A stretch of 15,130 bases of DNA from Stramenopiles sp. TOSAG23-2 (Eukaryota; Sar). Below, in pieces: positions 7,883-15,130 of this stretch. Location of the stretch: contig LT649726.1 of the NCBI GenBank assembly GCA_900128395.1, positions 1 through 15,130 on the forward strand. Reading direction: 5' to 3'. Below the pieces are notes generated by a model that made no database searches, was not told the origin of the DNA, and worked only from the letters and a program-made list of their open reading frames with translations. Made by a program: the position numbers and the translations under genes. Numbering within the stretch: the stretch's first letter is position 1; the number at the start of each line of letters is the position of its first letter.

Positions 7883-8414
7883 CATAGTCCATAGTATTAA
7901 AATGACATTCCAGCATTCCTCTACCATACACACAGGTAGTACTTGTAAGACTTTTGTACTTAAAATCACTTTTCCTATATGCTTAGACTAGTTTTTTAAT
8001 TCTAATAATCTTTATCCACCCTTTGATGTGTATACACACAGTTATATATTTTATACATATATAGATTTAAAGCTACAGAGTCTAATATAATAATTTATAC
8101 TTTTTATACTATATTTATTTTAATACTGTTTTCCTTAAATATTTATTTCTTCCAAGTCTCTTCTTTGTTATCTTGCTTCGTTAATACCCCTATACACATC
8201 ACACATCAGGGCAGGGAATTAGATATATACAAAGAGCTTTTAGTTGTACTGTATGTATTAATTGAAACTTCGGATTAAATATATTGTTGCCTTTTACTTT
8301 CATATAGTACTACCGTCAAGAACTTTATATTTATTATTTAAAGCTAATCCTTCTTCTATATACATACATATATCCGAAAATTCAAAACAAATGCCTTTTA
8401 TTAGAATAATCAAA

Positions 8415-9968
8415 ATGATGCAGTTTCAACTAAAACTAATAATAATATTATTATCAATATGTAAATTAATAACAATAGTTCATGCAAAAGCACCAGGGCA
8501 CCTACAACCTGTATTAGGATGGAACACATGGTGCACACAAAACCAATGTGGTAATGATTGGTGTACTGAAAAGGAAATAATTTCTGTTGGCAAATCAATG
8601 AAGGAAAATGGTTTATTGGATGCTGGATATGAATATCTTAATTTAGATGACTGCTGGGGTGTACGTAATAACGAAACAAATCATATTGAAGCAGATGCAA
8701 AAAGATTTCCTTCAGGAATGAAATCGTTAGTATCAAAAATTCATAAATTAGGTTTTAAGCTGGGAATCTATACAGATATGGGAAGTAATGGCTGCCATCA
8801 TCCATTTACAGGATCCTGGCCATTTTATTATCAAGATGCAATTGATTTTTCAAATTGGGGTATTGACTATGTAAAATTTGATTATTGTGATCCACCGAAA
8901 GGATATTTACCAGAGCAATTGACGGCAAATATGTCAAATGCACTTAAAAATACAAATATATGGTTAAATTTTCATTGCAATTGGTTAACATTTGAGAATT
9001 CTAATTGTGGTATTTATGGGATGTCCTTCCGTATTGCGCCAGATCATATAGATGCATGGTATTCTACAGTAAAAACAAGCCATGCATTAATGAGTCGGAA
9101 ACCTTGGTGGGGAGATAATAATAATAATAATAATAACGGTGATAAAGGATTCCCAGATCCTGATTTTGTATTTACAGGGGGACAAGGTTGTGGTGAACAT
9201 GGCACAATCAACCCGCCAGGCATTCGATGTCCTGGACAAAGTGATGAGGAATATCGTACTGAATTTGGAATTAATGTAATTGCATCAGGGCAAATTTTAT
9301 TTGCAAGTGATCCTCGAAATATGTCTCAAATTCAAAAAGAAATATTATTAAATGGGGAAGTATTATCCGTTTTCAAAGATACAAGTGGTTTAAGTAACGT
9401 ATTACAAATTCATAAACAGAATTCTATTATTCCAACAAATCCAAATGATTGCAATGTTCAATTAACTAAAAAATTAAGTCATGGTAGTGGCTGCGTTAAA
9501 GGGGTCGATTTTGGTTGCATTAATAATAATAATAATAATACATATGAAATTTGGGTTGCAAATGGATGTCGCGCTATGTTTTCATGTTATGGTACAAAAA
9601 ACGTTAATTGTGAATCTGGTGGTAATAGTTTTCCAAATCATAATAATATCACATGTAATTGTAATCCTCCATCTCCACAAATATGGATTCGAAGATTGAA
9701 AAATGTATCTCAAATTGCTGTTTTACTTGTTAATATTGCTGATGAAAGTAATGATATCACAATACAATTCAAAGATATATTATCACAATATTATTATTAT
9801 CCAAAAATGAAGAATAAACAATTATTATCCTCACCATCATTAATAACTGCGGATGTTAGAGATCTATTCAAAAAAAAGGATTTGGGAAAATATCATTCTA
9901 ATTACACTGCAATTCAAGTTGCACCACATGCATCAATATTTTTACGATTAGGTATTATATATGATTGA
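8415..9968 (+). CDS. Secreted GH27 alpha-galactosidase (or alpha-N-acetylgalactosaminidase)
   Basis: From the ATG at 8415, 517 residues: signal peptide MMQFQLKLIIILLSICKLIT to VHA|KAP (cleavage near 24), then a (beta/alpha)8 barrel. In-frame ATGs at 8391 and 8262 exist; 8415 gives the most compact signal peptide. Family landmarks are LGWNTWC, EYLNLDDCWG (D78/D79) and IDYVKFDYCD with the catalytic nucleophile D156. FRIAPDHIDAW carries the likely acid/base D210, and DPDFVFTGGQGC corresponds to the family's NDPDM region. This retaining enzyme releases terminal alpha-linked galactose from glycans or glycolipids. Several Asn-x-Ser/Thr sites suit a glycosylated extracellular or lysosomal enzyme. 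Oddities: a poly-Asn7 loop (about 235-241) just before the DPDF motif, a second Asn6 run (about 370-375), and a Cys-rich insert (about 344-420, with WVANGCRAMF) before the C-terminal beta-domain. The insert makes the protein longer than a simple GH27 enzyme. Choice of galactose or GalNAc cannot be settled here. Confidence 0.9.
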   Translation: MMQFQLKLIIILLSICKLITIVHAKAPGHLQPVLGWNTWCTQNQCGNDWCTEKEIISVGKSMKENGLLDAGYEYLNLDDCWGVRNNETNHIEADAKRFPSGMKSLVSKIHKLGFKLGIYTDMGSNGCHHPFTGSWPFYYQDAIDFSNWGIDYVKFDYCDPPKGYLPEQLTANMSNALKNTNIWLNFHCNWLTFENSNCGIYGMSFRIAPDHIDAWYSTVKTSHALMSRKPWWGDNNNNNNNGDKGFPDPDFVFTGGQGCGEHGTINPPGIRCPGQSDEEYRTEFGINVIASGQILFASDPRNMSQIQKEILLNGEVLSVFKDTSGLSNVLQIHKQNSIIPTNPNDCNVQLTKKLSHGSGCVKGVDFGCINNNNNNTYEIWVANGCRAMFSCYGTKNVNCESGGNSFPNHNNITCNCNPPSPQIWIRRLKNVSQIAVLLVNIADESNDITIQFKDILSQYYYYPKMKNKQLLSSPSLITADVRDLFKKKDLGKYHSNYTAIQVAPHASIFLRLGIIYD

Positions 9969-10147
9969 TAGAGGGACGTACATAAAAATACTTTTATCAA
10001 ATGGGAGTTTTTAAACACACACATCAAAATTTCACTGGTTCCCACACCTGCACACTCACACATATTCGTATTTGCACACACTTCTCTTCTTACATCTCAC
10101 AGTACTGTCATGTATATATATGCATAAATATATATATATGATAATTT

Positions 10148-11140
10148 TTATTGTTGATCAAAATACATTGTTGTATCACTATTCTCTTTTACCACCGTTT
10201 TTTCATGGCACATTAATTTTTTTGCCGGTTTTGGATTGATTTTCCATAATGAACCTTTCAAATTTAATAATTTATTGTCTTTGTAAATTTTATTTTCCGT
10301 AAATGCAACATAATTTGATGGATATGTATCGCATCCATCACAACCATAACATTCAACTGTGTTATATGCCCATGGCTGCGTTTTCAAACGATCATTTTGG
10401 CAAGTTTGAACAGTACTTTTACCAGTAGATTTAACAGTTCCAATTACTATCCATGAATTATCTCCAGTTCTTGTCATATTGCAAAAAATACTATCACCTG
10501 GTTCAATGTTATTAATTGCAGTACTAAAAATGGCACCCGCATTTACGGTTACGTACCATGATTTCAATGACCATCCTTTACTAAAAAATCCATTGCCAGG
10601 ATATTGTAATACTGGTTGAATAATATCAAAAAATTCCGGCTCTGGATCCACTTTTGGAATCCAATTGATATTTTGTAAACCTGGAAATAAAAACAATACT
10701 TGTGGTTTTGATTTTGGAATTTCTGGTACAGACATATAATTTGTAAATGCATCAAATGTATCTTGCACATTTAAATCTGTCGTATTTAATTCTGTATATT
10801 GTAACCAACCATCGTAATCTGGTGGCAATGGTGAGCCTTTTAGCTCTTTTTCGTCTTCCTCGTCAAATATCTTTTCATGATTTTTTGCAATTAATATAGG
10901 GTCATTATTATTACTTTTGCATTTTGGAATAATATATGAACCTTGATTATTTGCCAACATAACAAGTGTAGATCCATTTTTCAATTCTTTCATTTTACTA
11001 TATGTAGGTACTTCATACATACATTTTGATAAAACATAACCATATGGTGTTGGTGAATAATCCTTTTTGTTTGGTTTTGCTGTTGTCGTAGTTGTTGTGA
11101 TTGCAATTGCAAAAAATAATATGATAATAAATTTAACCAT
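10148..11140 (-). CDS. Secreted 330-residue protein, uncharacterised; beta-sandwich-like
   Basis: Signal peptide MVKFIIILFFAIAITTTTTTA with likely cleavage near residue 21. The body has PPDYDGWLQY (106-115), QVLFLFPGLQNINW (147-160), DIIQPVLQYPG (172-182), W190 and SWYVTV (194-199), then EPGDSIFCNMT (213-223), DNSW (227-230) and a Cys pair in YGCDGC (265-270). The order, a Q-rich 'IIQPVLQY' strand, then 'W..SWY', then a 'PGD.I' turn, recalls the layout of fungal glutamic (eqolisin, G1) peptidases and their ConA-like beta-sandwich. The position of their catalytic Glu after WY is Val here, so a peptidase activity is doubtful. I believe similar proteins occur in algae and other protists but cannot name the family. 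There is no C-terminal anchor, so it is probably released. It converges with the alpha-galactosidase gene (179-bp gap rich in CACACA). Confidence 0.75.
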   Translation of the reverse strand: MVKFIIILFFAIAITTTTTTAKPNKKDYSPTPYGYVLSKCMYEVPTYSKMKELKNGSTLVMLANNQGSYIIPKCKSNNNDPILIAKNHEKIFDEEDEKELKGSPLPPDYDGWLQYTELNTTDLNVQDTFDAFTNYMSVPEIPKSKPQVLFLFPGLQNINWIPKVDPEPEFFDIIQPVLQYPGNGFFSKGWSLKSWYVTVNAGAIFSTAINNIEPGDSIFCNMTRTGDNSWIVIGTVKSTGKSTVQTCQNDRLKTQPWAYNTVECYGCDGCDTYPSNYVAFTENKIYKDNKLLNLKGSLWKINPKPAKKLMCHEKTVVKENSDTTMYFDQQ

Positions 11141-11374
11141 TGTTTTTTTCTTTAATTGTTTTTTCGTATTATATGTATATATATGTATATATATAATATT
11201 TATATCTGGAAAAGCTTATGACAAGTAGAAACTAATAATAATGTATATATAATACCACTATAATGTTGTTGTTTTGTTTTTTTTGTCTGTAAATAAATTC
11301 AAAAAAAGCTAAATTACTTATATAATACTATCGATACTAGGTAATAATGAATATATATAATAAAAAAGATATTA

Positions 11375-11553
11375 TATTATTAAAAAATTCGTCGTTGGAA
11401 GAAAGCAGCACGGCACCACACACGCGTATAGGAATAGGGTAATTTTCCATTTTGAAGAATTTTCTGTGAAACTGTTTTTGTCCATATTTTAATATACATA
11501 AGAATACCAGGTAAAGCATTCATCAAGCACGCATGACGAATTTTCCAATAATT
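11375..11553. repeat. MITE-like element with 19-bp imperfect terminal inverted repeats
   Basis: The ends TATTATTAAAAAATTCGTC (11375-11393) and, inverted, AATTATTGGAAAATTCGTC (11535-11553) match at 16 of 19 positions, including an uninterrupted AAAATTCGTC. TA flanks both ends (11373-11374 and 11554-11555), as expected for a TA-inserting Tc1/mariner-type MITE. The interior is GC-richer than its surroundings. In this AT-rich setting a TA flank is weak evidence, and the same interval can be read as a short coding exon. Confidence 0.35.
11380..11523 (-). CDS. Possible 47-residue protein or terminal exon
   Basis: From ATG at 11521-11523 the minus strand reads MNALPGILMYIKIWTKTVSQ to the stop TAA at 11380-11382, ending in a basic, aromatic VWCRAAFFQRRIF. 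The frame is open a further 11 codons upstream (YFKLNYWKIRHACL). The composition (Trp, Cys, Arg, mixed codons) is more protein-like than the surrounding Ile/Tyr/Lys-rich noise, and a small mitochondrial protein or the last exon of a spliced gene is conceivable. No homologue comes to mind. It overlaps the inverted-repeat element almost exactly, so it may be accidental. Confidence 0.25.
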   Translation of the reverse strand: MNALPGILMYIKIWTKTVSQKILQNGKLPYSYTRVWCRAAFFQRRIF

Positions 11554-11944
11554 TAATTTAAAATATTACATATTTCCATTTTTTTTTTTTCCTTTGGAAT
11601 ACACTAATCAAAAGTCAATTCTATTATATTTATTTGCATAGACGACTTATATATTAAACAAGTATTTTCTAACTTTAAATCCATTATTTTTTTCCCTTTT
11701 TGATATAAAAATCTAAATCTATCAAATCGTTGTTCTATTTTCCTTAGGCATGCGATTTGCGATTTGGCACTTTGCGAGTAGTATTATGTGTCTAACACTC
11801 GAAATTATTAATTACATTACAGAAATAGGCACACTTTTCTATATTTCATGCACGTTATATATATATGATTGATCAATACGCATTTGGAAGTTATCAATTG
11901 GTTTATTAATAGACAAAATACAAGAAACATTTTGAGAATATATA

Positions 11945-13919
11945 ATGGCTGATACAACGAAAAAAATGGAAAAAAATCAAACTGCTGCTGTGCCACAAAC
12001 GCACCAATTTACGGAAGTAGAAAGTAAGTATATCTATATATATATATTATAAATTATTATTATATGTAAATGATCAGCAAAAATAGAAAGGGGGGGAGTG
12101 ACTATAAACGTCTTCATATATATATATATATATATCGCCCTTCTTCTTTTATTATCATCATCAAAGACATACAATAACTAACAAAATTACACTAAAAATA
12201 GAACAAAAGCGTTTTGAAGCAATTACAGCAAGAGATCCAGGTGCACGTGCACGTCCACAGTTTACTCCGGAAGTAATGAGGAAAATGCCTGATAAGTCCT
12301 ATTTAGAGGACGGTTGGAACGTTGCAAACATTTTGCCAGGAAGGTTACAAGGTAAACTGGATAATCCAGAATTTATCATCAATGAATTGAAAGAAGAATT
12401 GAAAGATGCAGCATGGGGTAGCAAACATTTACGTTGGATGAAAATTCAAGATGAAATTGCTGCAAAAGATCCTGAATTAGCAAAAGATAAGCGTGGTATT
12501 AATATTGTTGTACCAACGCTTATGTCTAGCGATGATGAAACTCCGTTTAAAACAAATATGGTGATTTTAAACAATGCAGAAGATTGTTTACGTATTGCAA
12601 AGAATCATGTTAAAAAAATGCCAAACTTCAGTTCGGTACTTTTTCAATCATTGATCTCAACTACAGATAATGATCATTGGAAGAAACAACGTTCATTTAT
12701 GAATGAAATTTTCTTACCAAAAATGTCATTGGCAAAAATTTTCCCAATCAGTTTAGAACGTGCAAAAGTATGTGCTGATCGATTGGATAAAATCCGTCTT
12801 AATCCAAAGAAACCTGAACATGGTGTACAAATGCATGAGTTTTACATGTACGAAGCGCAAGCTCAATTGCAATTGGCATTGTTCGGTATGGATAATGAAT
12901 ACATGGAGCGCTCCAACGCATCCATCCGTGATGCATTTAATGGTAACCCAAGACCAAATGAAGGTGTTGGTTTCTGGTGTTTTGATATGATGCAACAAGT
13001 TGGTAAAAACAGTGCATTCGCTGCTGTCTCCGATCCAGAAGTTTTATCTGGAGAGAAAGAATTGTTTGGACCATTGTCTAAAAATGTAGATAATCTTGCA
13101 ACTACAATGGATATGAATGTACGTGATCAATTTGGTAATATGTTTTTAATTTTATTTGCAGGGCATGATACAACAGGCCATACTATGACATTTTTAACAT
13201 ATGAATTAGCTAAACATCCGGAATACCAAAAACGTTTACATGATGAAGTAGATAAATTTTATGAAATGTTAGGTGGTCGTGATATGACGTATGAAGATTT
13301 AGATCATTTGCCATTTTTAACTAGATGTGTCATGGAGACATTGCGTTTACATGCTGCTGTTGCCAATGGTACATTCCGTGAATTGCAATACGATGATTAC
13401 GTGATTGGACCAGGCGGTAAACCAACATTGTTAAAGAAAGGTACATATGTACAAGTTGTCAATCAACTTAGACAAAGAAATCCGACCTACTGGGGAGAAG
13501 ATGCAAATGAATTTAATCCAGATCGTGATTTCAAAGATGATGAAATTTGGGGCGGTGAAACATTTGCAGCATTCAATCCATCCTCTGCTAGATTTTCTCC
13601 ATTTACATTTGCACCTCGTGATTGTTTAGGGAAAAATTTCGCACAAATGGAAATGAGAACCATCTTAGCAAATGTTTTCCATAAATTTTCATTTGAAATG
13701 TCTGATGTGTACAAAAATTTCAATTGGAAAGAATATGGCCATGACATTGAAAATTTCCAAGGCACATTAGGACCAAGAGATATAACGCCAGAAGGTGTGA
13801 AAGCAACAGCAGAGCGTATGGCAGCACGAACGGGTGGACCAGCTGGATTAGCCGGTGGCGGTCCAGTAAATGGTTTGTATTTAAAGGTAGTACCAAGAAA
13901 ACCAAGGGCATCTCTATAA
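11945..13919 (+). CDS. Cytochrome P450 monooxygenase, two exons
   Basis: Exon 1 is 11945-12023 (ATG in ATATAATGGCT) and exon 2 is 12202-13919. The intron is phase 1 and rejoins as ...FTEVE-K-QKRFEAITARDP, giving 598 residues. Motifs: WKKQR (W186...R190, C-helix WxxxR), AGHDTT at 346-351 (I-helix oxygen-binding), ETLR at 405-408 (ExxR), FNPDRDF, and the heme loop FTFAPRDCLG at 494-503 with thiolate ligand C501. The usual first Gly of FxxGxRxCxG is Ala. The N-terminus (MADTTKKMEKNQTAAVPQTH) is polar with no membrane anchor, unlike most ER P450s, so the protein may be soluble or peripheral; an organelle target is not obvious. It should bind heme and use a reductase partner; the substrate is unknown. 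Arg is often CGT, unlike the AGA/CGA-rich PPR gene, perhaps reflecting higher expression. Confidence 0.9.
12024..12201 (+). other. Intron of the P450 gene
   Basis: 178 bp with donor GTAAGT (12024-12029) directly after GTAGAAA and acceptor AAAATAG ending at 12201. Removing it joins an ATG-initiated frame to the long P450 frame without a stop, which supports the call. It contains a (TA)n tract at about 12118-12135 and a G7 run near 12091-12097. The acceptor has little pyrimidine tract, so the exact 3' site is slightly less certain than the donor. Confidence 0.75.
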
Positions 13920-14720
13920 AACAAAGTTTTTTTTTTTTCCCCATTTTGGTGGATGATTATATTATAAAAAAGAAATAGAATGTCTTTCACTTGTCGTTTG
14001 TTATCGCTAATAAATGTAAACTGTATTTGTTTTTTGTTCATATTTAATACAGTTGTTAAGATTGGTGTTATATGAAAATTATGACATGAAGATGATTTTT
14101 TTGGATATATTGGTAAACATACACACGTTTTTTTTTAGTCGTTGCATTTTATATGCTATGTGTGGATGTTTGTCCTTTTGTGTATATATATATATATATA
14201 TATTTATAATTTTGTAAAATAAAAAAAATTCGTTGATAGAGAGATATATATATATTTTTTTTAAAAGAAGAAATTTCATTTTTTATAGTACTAAAATAAA
14301 TTTAATAGTTATTTTAAAAAATGGAGCGGATCTCCAAACACCGTCTGGCTAATCTTTAAAATTTGTACTTAATTTTAATTTAGAATACTAGCAATATTTC
14401 AAAACTCCCTATGTAAATATCAAATCTCTGAAAAATGAGGAAAGTTTTAATTGAATTAAATGTGCTAAGAAATTTTCACAGAAAAAAAGAGGGCTCGCCC
14501 AGCTGGGCCAGCTCGGAGGGCTCCAAACATAAAAATTGTGCAATTGCTTGTTTGTGAAGAATTTTAGCACGTGTTTATTATAGTAGATATGTGCTTTTCA
14601 TGTTTGAATGGACATGCTGCATATACTTTACTGAAATACATATATATATACATGTATAAACAAACATAATATACATATTTACCCATCAGAAAATCATATA
14701 TATATATATACTTTCTGGAG
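13920..14720. other. AT-rich intergenic region after the P450 gene
   Basis: About 800 bp. It begins with the P450 3' UTR (T12 run at 13927-13938). AATAAA at 14009-14014, 90 nt after the stop, is a possible polyadenylation signal. Several (TA)n tracts follow (about 14182-14204, 14242-14255, 14639-14650, 14696-14710). The only departure from AT-rich sequence is the block at 14489-14528. I see no protein-coding exon or RNA gene that I can defend; the upstream exons of the gene ending at 14987 could be hidden here or absent. Confidence 0.4.
14489..14528. repeat. GC-rich palindromic block
   Basis: In a very AT-rich setting this stretch is mostly G/C. It contains the perfect 12-bp palindrome GCCCAGCTGGGC (14497-14508) and is bracketed by direct repeats of GAGGGCTC (14489-14496 and 14516-14523). 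CTCCAAACA at 14521-14529 also occurs at 14332-14340, where it likewise follows a GGAG. The two could mark the ends of a roughly 200-bp inserted element. Confidence 0.55.
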
Positions 14721-14987
14721 AAAAGCAAGAAAGTGTCCCAGCAACGTCTGAACCTCAAGCTACACAAAGTACCAACCGTGGTGGTAGTAGTAGCAGCTCT
14801 GGTCAATCAAGTGGCCGTGCTGGTAGACCACGTACTGTAACAGGTGATTGATTTTTTTTTATTTTCTTGTTCCATTCTTTTATGTTGTAGATACAATCCT
14901 TTTTCAAGGTAAAAAAGTTAATCAAAAGTTAAGTGTTTGTATCTGGTGTTAACTTGGTGCGTTAAATTATTTTCAGGTGGTAGCTAA
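14721..14987 (+). CDS. Probable last two exons of an unidentified gene (partial)
   Basis: One frame at 14721-14843 reads as a coherent low-complexity tail: KQESVPATSEPQATQSTNRG, then a Ser run and GQSSGRAGRPRTVTG. It would start after an AG at 14719-14720 (preceded by CTTTCTGG) and end at a GT donor at 14844-14845 (ACAG|GTGATT). An acceptor TTATTTTCAG ends at 14976; joining there gives Gly-Gly-Ser and TAA at 14985-14987. Both boundaries are phase 1, so the 123-nt exon is symmetrical. AATAAA at 15050-15055, about 60 nt past the stop, would suit as a polyadenylation signal. If the intron is retained, the frame ends at TGA 14849-14851 instead. No domain is recognisable and the 5' exons are not found. 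Confidence 0.4.
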
Positions 14988-15130
14988 TGCTATTTCAATG
15001 CTATTATAAAAATACTTCGAAAGTCGAAAAACTATTATATTATAAATCGAATAAATATAAAATATTTTTTCCTTTTTACACAAACTCCTCATCCCCATTA
15101 CCATCATCATTATTATTCAATGTTTCCAAT

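Larger units (their letters stand above)
7318..8414. promoter_or_regulatory. Divergent intergenic region, repeat-bearing
   Basis: About 1.1 kb between the start of the Cys-rich secreted gene and the alpha-galactosidase start. It holds the 149-bp tandem duplication (7409-7706), the 30-bp-period repeat (7831-7882), and then AT-rich sequence to the alpha-galactosidase start. Open frames in 7466-7887 run through the repeats and look accidental. An in-frame ATG at 8262 precedes the chosen galactosidase start. No tRNA or intact transposase is visible. Confidence 0.45.
11141..11944. promoter_or_regulatory. Divergent intergenic region upstream of the P450 gene
   Basis: This 804-bp spacer holds (TA)n at about 11174-11196, a T-run at 11579-11590, the inverted-repeat element at 11375-11553 and a partly duplicated GCGATTTGCGATTTGGCACT patch (11752-11771). 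Core promoters for the secreted-protein gene (minus) and the P450 gene (plus) should be at its two ends. On the minus strand, bases 11789-11617 have a 57-codon stop-free run (including LRKIEQRFDRFRFLYQKGKK) that might be an exon, but no convincing splice sites frame it. Confidence 0.4.

Noticed and set aside
7466-7887. Open frames through the 149-bp and 30-bp repeats, one with an internally duplicated peptide
   Set aside because: The peptide duplication simply follows the DNA duplication; there is no signal, domain or codon pattern.
8262-8414. Longer N-terminus for the alpha-galactosidase
   Set aside because: It would place about 51 extra residues before a clean signal peptide. The ATG at 8391 remains possible.
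13487-14041. 184-codon minus-strand frame opposite the P450 3' end
   Set aside because: It is antisense to the heme-loop region of the P450, whose motifs are unambiguous.
14079-14279. Minus-strand frame with repeated Ile-Tyr
   Set aside because: It is a translation of (TA)n microsatellites.
1-15130. tRNA, rRNA, CRISPR, viral or intact transposon genes
   Set aside because: No tRNA-like arms, no spaced identical repeats of array type, and no transposase, integrase or polymerase motifs were seen on either strand.

Overview
This is nuclear DNA of a microbial eukaryote. It is strongly AT-rich (GC roughly one third by eye), with long A/T homopolymers, many (TA)n microsatellites and (AAT)n tracts that encode poly-asparagine. 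One spliced gene has a clean GT-AG intron, TAA and TGA both act as stops in a standard code, and there is no bacterial operon or Shine-Dalgarno structure. The secreted GH27 alpha-galactosidase, the zinc-ribbon/PPR organellar protein, the FkbM methyltransferase with a membrane anchor and the soluble-looking P450 would all fit a stramenopile alga such as a diatom or relative. I hold that assignment loosely; other AT-rich protists are possible.

Layout. Genes alternate in direction, so divergent and convergent gaps follow one another. (1) Minus, 174-2924: type II membrane protein with an FkbM-type methyltransferase domain. (2) Plus, 3237-3602 and 3605-6073: one apparent organellar RNA-binding protein (presequence, RG-rich region, two zinc ribbons, PPR repeats, acidic tail). 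An A17 homopolymer interrupts it and throws the two halves out of frame. (3) Minus, 6307-7317: cysteine-rich secreted protein, probably GPI-anchored. (4) A 1.1-kb divergent spacer with a perfect 149-bp tandem duplication and a second short repeat that shares its core. (5) Plus, about 8415-9968: secreted GH27 alpha-galactosidase with a cysteine-rich insert. (6) Minus, 10148-11140: secreted protein of a family I cannot name, with a beta-sandwich look. (7) An 800-bp divergent spacer with a possible MITE or mini-gene. (8) Plus, 11945-13919: two-exon cytochrome P450. (9) An AT-rich tail with a GC-rich palindromic block and the probable last exons of another gene (14721-14987), whose start I cannot find.

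Working together. Nothing here is an operon. Four of the genes (FkbM protein, Cys-rich GPI-type protein, alpha-galactosidase, 330-residue secreted protein) have signals for the secretory pathway or cell surface, so the left two thirds is rich in cell-surface or glycan-related genes. That is co-location, not evidence of a pathway. I found no RNA genes, CRISPR array, viral gene or intact transposon.
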